Source: Streptomyces sp. DH24 (GTDB lineage: Bacteria; Actinomycetota; Actinomycetes; Streptomycetales; Streptomycetaceae). Taken from it: DNA of 64,000 bases. The stretch covers positions 119,214 through 183,213 of the forward strand of contig NZ_JARVKW010000010.1 in the NCBI RefSeq assembly GCF_029813775.1, in the 5' to 3' direction. The notes beneath the pieces are model-generated. The model ran no database searches. It was not told where the DNA came from and worked only from the letters and a program-made list of their open reading frames with translations. Position numbers and translations under genes: made by a program. Below, piece by piece: positions 16,703 to 24,697 of the stretch. Numbering within the stretch: position 1 is the stretch's first letter; each line of letters begins with the position of its first letter.

Positions 16703-16729
16703 GGGTTTTGTGGATCCCCGACAAAACCC
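16703..16729 (-). promoter_or_regulatory. FasR operator ahead of fabD
   Basis: Perfect inverted repeat GGGTTTTGT (16703-16711), 9-base spacer, ACAAAACCC (16721-16729). FasR is known in Streptomyces to activate the fab operon by binding a TTTTGT...ACAAAA palindrome in the fabD promoter, and this site agrees in sequence and place. It abuts the fasR stop codon. Confidence 0.85.
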
Positions 16730-17928
16730 TAGAACTGGGGATCTCCGTCGGCGAGACGCCCCAGGATCAGCGCGATCCGGAGCGTGAACGCCGAGCGTAC
16801 GTCGGAAGGTGACCATCCGGTGACGTCAGTCACACGTCGGAGCCGGTAACGAACGGTGTTGGGGTGAACGAACAGCATCCGTGCCGCGCCCTCCAGACTG
16901 CTCGCCTGTTCGAGATAGACGCTGAGCGTCTCCAGCAGCGCGGCCCCGGCCTCCTCCAACGGTCTGTAGATCTCCTCCACCAACTGCTCGCGGGCCGACG
17001 GGTCTCCGGCCATCGCGCGCTCCGGGAGCAGATCGTCAGCCAGCACCGGCCGCGGGGCGTCCTGCCAGGCGGAGCACGCCTTCAGACCGGCCGCGGCGGC
17101 CTGCGCGGAACGCGTCGCGGCCAGCAGGTCCGGCACGATCGGGCCCGCCACCACGGGGCCCGCGGCGAACGGCCCGATCAGCGACTTCGCGACGGCCAGC
17201 GGATTGTCACTGCCGCCCGCGATCACCACGAGCCGGGCCCCGAGGACACCGGTCAGCACCTGGAGCTTGGCGTGCCGGGCGGCCCGCCGGATCGCCTCCA
17301 CGGTCAGCTCGGAGTCGCCGTCGGGCGCCGTGCCCAGCACCACGCACACGTGCTCCGGCGAGTTCCAGCCGAGCGCGGCGGCCCGACTGACGGCGCCCTC
17401 GTCGGCCTCCCCGCTGAGCACCGCGTTCACGACCAGCGACTCCAGGCGCGCGTCCCAGGCGCCGCGTGCCTCGGCGGCCTGGGCGTAGACCTGGGCGGTC
17501 GCGAAGGCGATCTCGCGGGCGTACACCAGGAGCGCCTCGCGCAGCACCGACTCGTCGCCGGGGGCGGCCACCTCGTCGATGGCGCTCTCCATGACCTCGA
17601 TGGTGGTGCGCACCATCTCCACGGTCTGCCGCAGGGTGATCGCCCTGGTCAGCTCGCGCGGGGCGGTGCCGAAGACGTCGGTGGAGATGGCCTGCGGGGC
17701 GTCCGGGTGCCGGAACCACTCGGTGAACGCGGCGATGCCCGCCTGCGCGACCAGCCCGATCCAGGAGCGGTTCTCCGGTGGCATGGCCCGGTACCACGGC
17801 AGCGTCTCGTCCATCCGCGCGATGGCCTGCGCGGCGAGCGAGCCGGACGACTTCTCCAGCCGCTTCAGGGTCGCGGCGTGCGAGTGGGCGATGCGGGCTG
17901 CGGACTTGCTGGATTCGGGTTCGGGCAC
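16729..17928 (-). CDS. fasR: PucR-family activator of fatty acid synthesis genes (FasR)
   Basis: 399 residues. A mixed N-terminal regulatory region is followed by a GGDEF-like central part and a C-terminal PucR helix-turn-helix (LEGAARMLFVHPNTVRYRLR, about 345-365). The identification as FasR rests on its place immediately before fabD-fabH-acpP-fabF and on the perfect operator between them. FasR adjusts membrane lipid synthesis and the malonyl-CoA balance. GTG start, 60 bases from the divergent pirin gene. Confidence 0.92.
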   Translation of the reverse strand: MPEPESSKSAARIAHSHAATLKRLEKSSGSLAAQAIARMDETLPWYRAMPPENRSWIGLVAQAGIAAFTEWFRHPDAPQAISTDVFGTAPRELTRAITLRQTVEMVRTTIEVMESAIDEVAAPGDESVLREALLVYAREIAFATAQVYAQAAEARGAWDARLESLVVNAVLSGEADEGAVSRAAALGWNSPEHVCVVLGTAPDGDSELTVEAIRRAARHAKLQVLTGVLGARLVVIAGGSDNPLAVAKSLIGPFAAGPVVAGPIVPDLLAATRSAQAAAAGLKACSAWQDAPRPVLADDLLPERAMAGDPSAREQLVEEIYRPLEEAGAALLETLSVYLEQASSLEGAARMLFVHPNTVRYRLRRVTDVTGWSPSDVRSAFTLRIALILGRLADGDPQF

Positions 17929-17975
17929 GGGGACAAGGGTGCCTTATCCGGACGGGAGCGTGCGCCGCCGGGGGC

Positions 17976-17981
17976 TACCGT
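17976..17981 (+). promoter_or_regulatory. -10 box TACCGT of the pirin gene, leaderless
   Basis: TACCGT is followed by seven bases and GTG at 17989. This favours that GTG over the adjacent ATG as the start. Confidence 0.5.
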
Positions 17982-17988
17982 GGACGAC

Positions 17989-18642
17989 GTGATGGACGTA
18001 CGGCGCGCCGGCGAGCGCTACCCAGGAGGCGACCGGGCGGCCGGCATCGAGTCGTGGCACGCCTTCTCCTTCGGCCCCCACTACGACCCGGACAACCTTC
18101 GCTTCGGCGCGCTGATCGCCTGCAACGAGGAGCACCTGGCACCCGGTGCCGGCTTCGACGAGCATCCGCACAGCCACACCGAGATCGTGACCTGGGTGGT
18201 CGAGGGCGAGCTGACGCACCGTGACTCGACGGGCCACGAGACGCGGGTCCGGCCCGGGGACGTGCAGCGCCTCAGCTCGGCGGGCGGCGTCCGGCACGTC
18301 GAACGCAACGACGGCGACGCCCCGCTGACCTTCGTCCAGATGTGGCTGGCCCCCCGGGAACCGGGCGGCGACCCGCGCTACGAGATCGTCCCCGGCATCG
18401 CGGACGCCACCCCGTACGCGGTCCCGGAGGCGGGCGCGATGCTCCACGTCCGCCGCCTGACCCCGGGCGGGCGCACGGCGATACCGGACGCGGCCCACGT
18501 CTACGTACACGTCGTCCACGGCGAGGCGACCCTGGCCGGCACCCACCTGCACGCGGGCGACGCGGCCCGCATCACCGGCGCGAGGGACCTGACGGCAACG
18601 GCGAAAACGGAAACCGCACTGCTGATCTGGGAGATGACCTAG
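17989..18642 (+). CDS. pirin family bicupin protein
   Basis: 217 residues, starting GTG-ATG. The N-terminal pirin cupin carries the metal ligands (FDEHPHSHTEIVTWV and a later Glu/His in ELTHRD) and PGDVQRLSSAGGVRH. A smaller C-terminal cupin follows. Bacterial pirins include quercetinase-like dioxygenases and redox sensors that bind pyruvate dehydrogenase, so the role here is open. The stop overlaps the stop of the convergent serine hydrolase by four bases (CTAG). Confidence 0.9.
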   Translation: MMDVRRAGERYPGGDRAAGIESWHAFSFGPHYDPDNLRFGALIACNEEHLAPGAGFDEHPHSHTEIVTWVVEGELTHRDSTGHETRVRPGDVQRLSSAGGVRHVERNDGDAPLTFVQMWLAPREPGGDPRYEIVPGIADATPYAVPEAGAMLHVRRLTPGGRTAIPDAAHVYVHVVHGEATLAGTHLHAGDAARITGARDLTATAKTETALLIWEMT

Positions 18643-19463
18643 ACCGCGTCCAGCTCCGCCAGCACCGCGTCCGTGAAAGCCGGCCAGGCTTCGGTCGCCC
18701 ACGGGCCGAAGGCGCGGTCGGTCAGGGCGACGCATGCGGCGCCGGCCACCGGGTCGATCCACAGGAAGGTGCCGGACTGGCCGAAGTGGCCGAAGGTGCG
18801 CGGTGAGGACGAAGTGCCCGTCCAGTGCGGGGACTTGGCGGACCGGATCTCGAAGCCGAGGCCCCAGTCGTTGGGGTTCTGGTGGCCGTAGCCCGGCAGG
18901 ACGCCCTTGGTGCCCGGGTACTGCACCGTCATCGCCTCGGCGACCGTGCGGGGGTCCAGCAGGCGCGGGGCCTGGACCTCGGCGGCGAAGCGCAGCAGGT
19001 CGTCCACCGTGGAGACGCCGTCCTTGGCCGGGGAGCCGTCCAGCGACGTCGACGCCATGCCCAGCGGCTCCAGCACCGCCTGCCGCAGGTACTCCGCGAA
19101 CGGGATGTCGGTGGCCTTGGCGATGTGGTCCCCGAGCTGCTCGAACCCGGCGTTGGAGTACAGCCGGCGCTCACCGGGCGGCGCGGTCACCCGGTGCTCG
19201 TCGAAGGCCAGCCCCGACGTGTGCGCGAGCAGGTGGCGGACCGTCGATCCGGTGGGCCCGGCCGGTTCGTCCAGTTCGACGGCGCCCTCCTCGTGGGCGA
19301 CGAGCGCCGCGTACGCCGCGAGCGGCTTGGTGACCGACGCCAGCGGGAAGCGCCGGCCGGTCTGCCCGTGGGTCCCCAGGACCGTGCCGTCGGCCCGGAC
19401 GACACCGGCCGCGGCGGCGGGAACGGGCCAGTTCTCGATCAACGCGAGGCTGTTCAGCGACAT
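18639..19463 (-). CDS. serine hydrolase of the beta-lactamase (class C)/penicillin-binding fold
   Basis: 274 residues with the three marks of the fold: SxxK at S43-K46 (ASVTK), YSN at 102-104 and HFGQSG at 226-231, where KTG would stand in PBPs. No signal peptide is visible, so it is likely cytoplasmic and more like the esterase/peptidase members than a secreted lactamase. Convergent with pirin, sharing a 4-base CTAG stop overlap. Leaderless start. Confidence 0.9.
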   Translation of the reverse strand: MSLNSLALIENWPVPAAAAGVVRADGTVLGTHGQTGRRFPLASVTKPLAAYAALVAHEEGAVELDEPAGPTGSTVRHLLAHTSGLAFDEHRVTAPPGERRLYSNAGFEQLGDHIAKATDIPFAEYLRQAVLEPLGMASTSLDGSPAKDGVSTVDDLLRFAAEVQAPRLLDPRTVAEAMTVQYPGTKGVLPGYGHQNPNDWGLGFEIRSAKSPHWTGTSSSPRTFGHFGQSGTFLWIDPVAGAACVALTDRAFGPWATEAWPAFTDAVLAELDAV

Positions 19464-19470
19464 GCCGTCG

Positions 19471-19476
19471 AGCCTA
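19471..19476 (-). promoter_or_regulatory. -10 box TAGGCT of the serine hydrolase, leaderless
   Basis: On the minus strand TAGGCT, seven bases, then the ATG at 19463; no ribosome site. Confidence 0.5.
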
Positions 19477-19482
19477 TGCCGC

Positions 19483-19953
19483 TCACAGATACAGCCGCAT
19501 CGAGGGGTCGGCGTCGCGCGTGAAGCCCAGCGACGCGTACAGCGGCTCCGCGGCGGCGGACGAGGTCAGCATGACGTGCCCGGCGCCCCGTTCCCGGAAC
19601 CAGTCCAGCAGTCCGGCCATGCACGCGCGGGCGTATCCCCGGCGGCGGGCGTCCGGGTCCGTGGCGACGCTGAAGACGTACCCGATCGTCCCGTGCGGGT
19701 TCCCCGACCGCCCGATCCGGTACTCCAGCGTCCCCGCCACGAGCGCCGCCAGCGCGCCCGGCCGGTCCGGGTGGTCCACGACGAACGCCGCGAACTGCCC
19801 GTCCGGCTCGGCGAGCCTGGCCCGCAGGGTGGGCAGGGACTCGGCGTGCCACTCGGCGGACGTGGGCGCGGCGGCCATCGAGTCGATCATCACCTGGCGC
19901 AGACGCAGGACTTCCTCCGCGTCCCCGGGCACGGCACGGCGTACGGGACTCAT
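19483..19953 (-). CDS. GNAT family N-acetyltransferase
   Basis: 156 residues. The acetyl-CoA loop is seen in VATDPDARRRGYARACM (about 95-111), preceded by the beta4 strand with GTIGYVFSVAT. GNAT enzymes acetylate amines on antibiotics, polyamines or proteins; the substrate is not predictable. Transcribed from the intergenic region it shares with the MerR gene, 95 bases away. The -10 box is six bases before the ATG. Confidence 0.88.
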   Translation of the reverse strand: MSPVRRAVPGDAEEVLRLRQVMIDSMAAAPTSAEWHAESLPTLRARLAEPDGQFAAFVVDHPDRPGALAALVAGTLEYRIGRSGNPHGTIGYVFSVATDPDARRRGYARACMAGLLDWFRERGAGHVMLTSSAAAEPLYASLGFTRDADPSMRLYL

Positions 19954-19959
19954 GGCCGT

Positions 19960-19965
19960 ACGCTA
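19960..19965 (-). promoter_or_regulatory. -10 box TAGCGT of the GNAT gene, leaderless
   Basis: On the minus strand TAGCGT, six bases, then the ATG at 19953. Confidence 0.45.
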
Positions 19966-20010
19966 ACCAGCCGGATCACCGCCCGTCGCGCCGATTTCTC
20001 ACGGGTTGGC

Positions 20011-20041
20011 TTGCTTGGAGTGCACTCCAGGGTTCTAGCGT
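20011..20041 (+). promoter_or_regulatory. MerR-type promoter with 19-bp spacer and embedded palindrome
   Basis: A -35-like TTGCTT (20011-20016) and -10 TAGCGT (20036-20041) are 19 bases apart, the over-long spacing that MerR activators correct by twisting DNA. The spacer region holds the perfect 14-base palindrome TGGAGTGCACTCCA (20016-20029). The ATG follows seven bases after the -10, so the message is leaderless. Confidence 0.75.
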
Positions 20042-20048
20042 GGGGCCC

Positions 20049-20507
20049 ATGACGGTGAGGGAGACCACCAGGACCGACAGTTGCGCGGGACCACGGCAGC
20101 AGGACCGGCGGCCGGACGGCCGGGACAGGTACACGATCAGCGAGGTCGCCGCCCTCACCGGCCTGACGGCGCACACCCTGCGGTGGTACGAGCGCATCGG
20201 GCTGATGCCGCACATCGACCGCTCGCACACCGGGCAGCGCCGCTACACCAACCGCGACCTCGACTGGCTCGACCTGGTCGGCAAGCTGCGCCTGACGGGC
20301 ATGCCGGTCGCGGACATGGTGCGGTACGCGGAACTGGTGCGCGAGGGCGACCACACCTACGGCGAGCGGTTCGACCTGCTGAAGTCGACCCGCGAGGACG
20401 TGCTCGCGCGGATCGCCGAGCTCCAGGGCACGCTGGCCGTGCTCGACCGCAAGATCAGCTTCTACGCGGACGCCGGGCAGGCCCTGGCGTCGGAGGGGTC
20501 CCGATGA
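20049..20507 (+). CDS. MerR family transcriptional regulator
   Basis: 152 residues from the ATG at 20049. The MerR winged helix (TISEVAALTGLTAHTLRWYE, then RRYTNRDLDWLDLV) is followed by a coiled dimerisation helix. There are no clustered metal-binding cysteines, so it probably senses an organic compound or aldehyde stress, not a metal. It controls its own promoter and, through a 4-base ATGA overlap, the aldo-keto reductase gene behind it. Confidence 0.92.
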   Translation: MTVRETTRTDSCAGPRQQDRRPDGRDRYTISEVAALTGLTAHTLRWYERIGLMPHIDRSHTGQRRYTNRDLDWLDLVGKLRLTGMPVADMVRYAELVREGDHTYGERFDLLKSTREDVLARIAELQGTLAVLDRKISFYADAGQALASEGSR

Positions 20508-21520
20508 CGGACGGCAGGATCGCGAAGGCACGGCTGGGCGAGGGCGGCCCCGAGGTGGGCGTCCAGGGCCTGGGCTGCATGGGCATGAGCTTCGCCTACG
20601 GCCCCACGGACGCCGACGCCTCCAGGGCGACGCTGGAGCGGGCACTGGAGCTCGGCGTCACGCTGTACGACACGGCGGACGCGTACGGCGACGGCGAGAA
20701 CGAGAGGTTCCTGGCGCCGTTCTTCCGGGCGCACCGGGACGAGGTCGTCATCGCGACGAAGTTCGCGCTGGCCATCCCGCCCGACGAGCCGACCCGGCGG
20801 ATCATCCGCAACGACGCGCCGTACATCCGCCAGGCCGTCGAGGCGAGCCTGCAGCGGCTGGACGTCGACGTGATCGACCTCTACTACATGCACCGCCGGG
20901 ACGTGAACGTCCCCATCGAGGACACCGTCGGCGTCATGGCGGAGCTGGTCCGCGAGGGCAAGGTCAAGCAGCTGGGCCTCAGCGAGGTCACCGCCGAGGA
21001 GCTGCGGGCCGCGCACGCCGTGCACCCCGTCGCCGCGGTGCAGTCGGAGTGGTCGCTGTTCAGCCGGGACATCGAGGCCCGGGTGGTGCCGGCGGCCCGC
21101 GAGCTGGGCGTGACCCTCGTGCCGTACTCGCCGCTCGGCCGGGGTTTCCTGACGGGTTCCTTCGTCGACGCGGAGCGGGACCTGACGGCCGACGACTTCC
21201 GCCGTCAGCAGCCCCGCTTCACGGGTGACAACGCGGCGGCCAACGCGGCCCTGCTGGAGCCGGTCCGCACGGTCGCCGAGGCGCACGGCGCGACCCTCGG
21301 CCAGATCGCCCTGGCCTGGGTGCACGCGCAGGCGAGCAGGCACGGCCTCCCGGTCGTCCCGATCCCGGGCACCCGCAAGCCGGCGAGGGTGGCGGAGAAC
21401 ACGGCCGCGGCCGGCATCGAGCTGACGGAGGAGGAACTGGGCCTGCTGGAGCCGATCGCGTCGAAGGTGGCGGGCAACAGGTACGCGGACATGACCTTCA
21501 CGTCGGCGGGCCGGGAGTAG
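20504..21520 (+). CDS. aldo-keto reductase
   Basis: 338 residues, starting within the MerR stop (ATGA), so translationally coupled. The AKR catalytic tetrad is present: D56, Y61 (LYDTADAYG), K86 (ATKF) and H130 (YYMHRRD). The NADP-binding PIPGTRKPARVAEN is near the C-terminus. It reduces aldehydes or ketones with NADPH, and the MerR partner suggests an inducible carbonyl detoxification unit. Confidence 0.93.
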   Translation: MTDGRIAKARLGEGGPEVGVQGLGCMGMSFAYGPTDADASRATLERALELGVTLYDTADAYGDGENERFLAPFFRAHRDEVVIATKFALAIPPDEPTRRIIRNDAPYIRQAVEASLQRLDVDVIDLYYMHRRDVNVPIEDTVGVMAELVREGKVKQLGLSEVTAEELRAAHAVHPVAAVQSEWSLFSRDIEARVVPAARELGVTLVPYSPLGRGFLTGSFVDAERDLTADDFRRQQPRFTGDNAAANAALLEPVRTVAEAHGATLGQIALAWVHAQASRHGLPVVPIPGTRKPARVAENTAAAGIELTEEELGLLEPIASKVAGNRYADMTFTSAGRE

Positions 21521-21552
21521 GCGGAGGGAGCCGTTGCGGCGCCGAGGGCCGC

Positions 21553-21600
21553 GACGTCCTCAGGGGCGCGGGGAACCGCGCGGCCGGCCGCCCGCGACCC
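21553..21600. repeat. short dispersed-type intergenic repeat
   Basis: GTCCTCAGGGGCGCGGGGAA followed by CCGCGCGGCC resembles a short sequence I recall as very frequent between Streptomyces genes. It lies in the 139-base convergent gap after the aldo-keto reductase. Only one good copy is seen in this window, so the dispersed nature is from memory. Confidence 0.4.
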
Positions 21601-21659
21601 CGCACCCGGCAACACACCTGCCGGTCGGACCCCGCACCCCCGGCCGCCCCGGCGGAGTC

Positions 21660-22511
21660 CTACAGCTCCGCCAGCAACTCCTTTTTCTTGCTGGAGAATT
21701 CCTCGTCCGTCACCAGCCCGGCCTGGTGCAGCTCCCCGAGGTGCCGGATCCGCTCGGCGATGTCGGCCGGGTCCCGCCGGGGCGCCGGGACGGGCACCGG
21801 GTCGGCCGGCCGGCACCGCCGTACCGCCGCCAGCACCGCCGCCGCGAACGGCAGCGACTCGTGCACGGTGCCGTACCCGAGGCCGAACACGACGGCGGCC
21901 GGGTCCTGGTCGGCCTGCGGCGGCTGTCCGCCTGCCGCGGCCCGGCGCAGCAGCCGCAGATGCCCCTCGAACACCTCGGGGGAGCGCCACTCCACGCCGG
22001 TGAGGTCGGCGACCGGGAACGTCTGGTCGCCGGCCTTCCACTTCGCCGACGACGCGCCGGTCCAGGACCACCGGAAGGACACCGACGTCCCGTCGAAGGA
22101 GGCCTTCCCGTCGTACGCCGTGAAGTGCAGCGGCGCCTCGGGCGCGGCCACCAGGTGCCGCTCGGCCGGTCCCGGCCCGCTCAGCCGGGCGCGCAGTTCG
22201 TCGGCGTAGTACTCGGCGAGCGTCTCCCGCTCGGCGGGCAGCACCAGCCGGTACGGGTCGCAGCTCTCCTTCAGCTGTCCGGCGGCCGCCTCCATCAGCG
22301 GATCGGCGCCGGGTCGCGGCTCGGCGCGCAGGACGACCGTGCCGCGCCTGCCGGGCGTCAGCGTCACCGAGGCGATCGCCTCCAGCGGGACGCGTCGTTC
22401 GCCCAGCGCCTGGAACAGCTTGGGTGTTCTCAGTCCTCGTTCGTAGCGGATGAGCAGGGAGTCGGTCTCGAACTCCCAGGCGGCATGAAATCCGGCCAGT
22501 ATGTCACCCAT
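21660..22511 (-). CDS. DUF4429 protein with C-terminal SHOCT motif
   Basis: 283 residues starting MGDILAGFHAAWEFETD, the usual opening of DUF4429 proteins. Two DUF4429 units (PH-like, with DPYRLVLP and FRWSWTGASSAKWKAGDQ) are followed by a short amphipathic SHOCT segment at the end (LGELHQAGLVTDEEFSSKKK), which mediates oligomerisation in other proteins. Function unknown. The leaderless -10 box supports the ATG at 22511 over the ATGs further upstream. Confidence 0.88.
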   Translation of the reverse strand: MGDILAGFHAAWEFETDSLLIRYERGLRTPKLFQALGERRVPLEAIASVTLTPGRRGTVVLRAEPRPGADPLMEAAAGQLKESCDPYRLVLPAERETLAEYYADELRARLSGPGPAERHLVAAPEAPLHFTAYDGKASFDGTSVSFRWSWTGASSAKWKAGDQTFPVADLTGVEWRSPEVFEGHLRLLRRAAAGGQPPQADQDPAAVVFGLGYGTVHESLPFAAAVLAAVRRCRPADPVPVPAPRRDPADIAERIRHLGELHQAGLVTDEEFSSKKKELLAEL

Positions 22512-22518
22512 GCGGCTC

Positions 22519-22524
22519 ATCGTA
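22519..22524 (-). promoter_or_regulatory. -10 box TACGAT of the DUF4429 gene, leaderless
   Basis: On the minus strand TACGAT, seven bases, then the ATG at 22511. An alternative ATG at 22520 would fall inside the -10 box and is therefore rejected. Confidence 0.6.
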
Positions 22525-22577
22525 TGCGGCACGCCCTCTTCCGTCCCCTCCACGCGCATACCGCAGTTTCTCCACTT

Positions 22578-23795
22578 CTACGCGCGTCCGGAAGGGGTGG
22601 TGCCGGACAAATCCGCCCGGCAGTCACCATCTTCTGGTGCGCACTGGACCGTGTCATATACGCCAACCCCGATCCCGGCGAAGTTCAGCAGGCTGTCCGT
22701 GCCGGGTTCGAAGTAGCCGCTGTGTCCCTTCGCGTCGGCCGCCGACAGCACCCGCGCCCCGAAGCCGGGGGACACCGGGTCGGCGCCGTGACCGATGCCG
22801 CCGACCTCCAGGTACGGCACGTCCCGCACCCAGTCGTCGGCGTCCCGCATCGCCCACACCCGGGCGTCGGTGCGCAGCTGGGACGCCTTCTCGGCGCGCA
22901 TGCCGGGGCTGCCCGCCACCGCTATGTCGGAGACCCGGCCGGGCAGTTCGCGCGCGGCGAGCCCGCACACCACGGAGCCGTAGCTGTGGCAGAACAGCGA
23001 GACCGGCGCGCGGCCGGGCAGCGCCCGCACCAGCGCGTTCAGCCGGACGGCGCCGTCGGCGGCGCGCATCGCGGTGGCCGCGTCCATGCCGATGCCGCTG
23101 GGCGCGGTGTAGTCGGCCCAGGCGATCACGGCCGTACGCGTCGACGGGCTCGCGGCGCGCTCGGCCGCGTGCAGCGCCTTGGCCATGCCGACCGGCGCCG
23201 AGTACCTGCGGTGGGTGCGCTGGAAGGTGAGCAGGTCGGTGTCGACGCCGGGGACGACGACGGAGACCCGCTGGGCCTTCGCGAGGCTGCCGAACACCTC
23301 GGCGACGCGGCCGGAGCCCTCCGGGCTGAAGGCGAGGATGTGCCGGCCGGGGCTCATCAGGGCGCTGAGGCGGTGCATGCGGCGCCCCGCCTCGTGCTGC
23401 CCGGCGGGTGTGAGACGGCTGTCGCGCATGCGCTTCGACTCGACCTCGCGGGCCTGCCCGATCGCGATGCGGTTGGCGCGGTAGCGCAGTTCCACCGGGG
23501 CGCCGTTCATGTTGCCGACGACGAGCGGATGGCGGCGGGCGAGCCCGGTGCGTTCCCGTTCGGTGAGCGAGGCGAAGAAGCGGGCGAGCCGGGCGGGGGC
23601 GGCCTGCGCGTCGGGCAGGTGCCGACCGGCGATCTGCCCCTTCTCCCAGGCGGAGAGCGCGGCCTTCAGCGGCGTCGCCGGCTGGTTGTGACGCAGGGCG
23701 GTCCAGCCGCTGGTCGCCAGCATCACGAACACCACGGCCAGCGCGAGCAGCGCACGCCATGCGTTCAGTTGCGGGGAGGTGTCGAAGGAAGTCAC
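22578..23795 (-). CDS. membrane-anchored alpha/beta hydrolase (DUF1023 family)
   Basis: 405 residues. One N-terminal membrane helix (about 14-32) places the rest outside the cell. The C-terminal half is the actinobacterial DUF1023 alpha/beta hydrolase, with the nucleophile elbow FCHSYGSVVC and a later catalytic His in AKGHSGYF. Substrate unknown; probably an esterase or peptidase. A TAGTGT box lies nine bases before the GTG start. Confidence 0.88.
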   Translation of the reverse strand: MTSFDTSPQLNAWRALLALAVVFVMLATSGWTALRHNQPATPLKAALSAWEKGQIAGRHLPDAQAAPARLARFFASLTERERTGLARRHPLVVGNMNGAPVELRYRANRIAIGQAREVESKRMRDSRLTPAGQHEAGRRMHRLSALMSPGRHILAFSPEGSGRVAEVFGSLAKAQRVSVVVPGVDTDLLTFQRTHRRYSAPVGMAKALHAAERAASPSTRTAVIAWADYTAPSGIGMDAATAMRAADGAVRLNALVRALPGRAPVSLFCHSYGSVVCGLAARELPGRVSDIAVAGSPGMRAEKASQLRTDARVWAMRDADDWVRDVPYLEVGGIGHGADPVSPGFGARVLSAADAKGHSGYFEPGTDSLLNFAGIGVGVYDTVQCAPEDGDCRADLSGTTPSGRA

Positions 23796-23876
23796 TGAAA
23801 GGACACACTAGGAGAACGAGAGGGTCTCGCGTGAACCATGTGGCCGGGATCACGTTTCGTCCCTGCTCCCGGGGGT

Positions 23877-24539
23877 TCAGTCGGCGCGCCAGCTCCCGGT
23901 GAGGGCCGGTCCCACCTGGTCCAGATGGGCGGCGGTGAGGTCCCGGATCGCCGTGATGCTGAAGTCCTCGCCCACGGACCAGCGCTGCTCGGTCACCCGG
24001 ACCACCGCGCCGAACATGGCCACCACCAGCCGCGGCCGGGGGTCGGCGTCCACGTCCAGGCCCTCGCGCTCGGCGATGACGCGGGCGATCTCCTCCTCCA
24101 CCTCCATCGAGTGGCGCAGGTGGACGGCGAGCAGCGCGGGCGTCGACTCGATCGCCCGGTAGGCGCGCATGTGCAGTTCCAGCGGAACGACCTGCTCGAT
24201 CGCCTCACCGATGCTGTCCCAGCTCTCCATCGCGGCCCGGCGCAGCGCCTCCAGGGGCGCCTCGTGCGCCGGCCGCTCCCGCACGGCCTCGACGTAGTGG
24301 CGGTGCACGAGCCGCGTCACGAACAGCGCGGCGTCCTCCTTGCTCGCGAAGTAGCGGAAGAAGGTGCGCTGCGAGACGTCGCAGGCCTCGGTGATCTCGT
24401 CGACGGTGGTCCGCTCGAAGCCGCGGGTGGTGAACAGTTCGAGGGCGGCCCGCAGCAGCGCGTCCCGGGTGCGCTGCTTCTTCAGCTCGCGCAGTCCCGG
24501 CCGAGGCGTCGTCGTCCGGGCGGTCTCCGCCGTCTTCAA
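23877..24539 (-). CDS. TetR family regulator of the adjacent exporter
   Basis: 220 residues. Helix-turn-helix TVDEITEACDVSQRTFFRYF at about 45-64, then a TetR C-terminal domain. Divergent from a DHA2 drug exporter, the classic repressor-pump arrangement (TetR, QacR, ActR type). The TTG start is uncertain because the ribosome site is weak. The operator is probably the repeated TTGTnAATTG element close to the exporter start. Confidence 0.88.
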   Translation of the reverse strand: MKTAETARTTTPRPGLRELKKQRTRDALLRAALELFTTRGFERTTVDEITEACDVSQRTFFRYFASKEDAALFVTRLVHRHYVEAVRERPAHEAPLEALRRAAMESWDSIGEAIEQVVPLELHMRAYRAIESTPALLAVHLRHSMEVEEEIARVIAEREGLDVDADPRPRLVVAMFGAVVRVTEQRWSVGEDFSITAIRDLTAAHLDQVGPALTGSWRAD

Positions 24540-24648
24540 TGCGTCTCACTTCTTTCGAGAGGGGCTCGCGTGTTTCGGGGATGCTCGCGCGGTCCCTGTG
24601 GTCTTCCCGCAGTTCAGGCTATATGCGCGTGTCGTGTCAGTTACCGAC

Positions 24649-24670
24649 TTGTGAATTGGTTTGTCAATTG
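24649..24670. promoter_or_regulatory. candidate TetR operator at the exporter promoter
   Basis: Two direct copies of TTGTnAATTG (24649-24658, 24661-24670) two bases apart. AATTG/CAATT also makes an inverted pair. It overlaps the -35 side of the exporter promoter, so binding would block it. Confidence 0.5.
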
Positions 24671-24690
24671 TCAGTGGCTGTCTCTAGCCT
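24668..24690 (+). promoter_or_regulatory. PafBC/RecA-NDp-type DNA-damage promoter, leaderless
   Basis: TTGTCAGTG, exactly 8 bases, then TAGCCT. This fits the actinobacterial LexA-independent DNA-damage promoter pattern TTGTCRGTG-N8-TAnnnT at every fixed position. The exporter ATG follows seven bases after the -10. Confidence 0.7.
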
Positions 24691-24697
24691 CGAACAC

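Noticed and set aside
18639..19463. A beta-lactamase antibiotic resistance gene
   Set aside because: The fold residues are present, but there is no signal peptide and the KTG position is HFG. This points to an intracellular esterase or peptidase relative.
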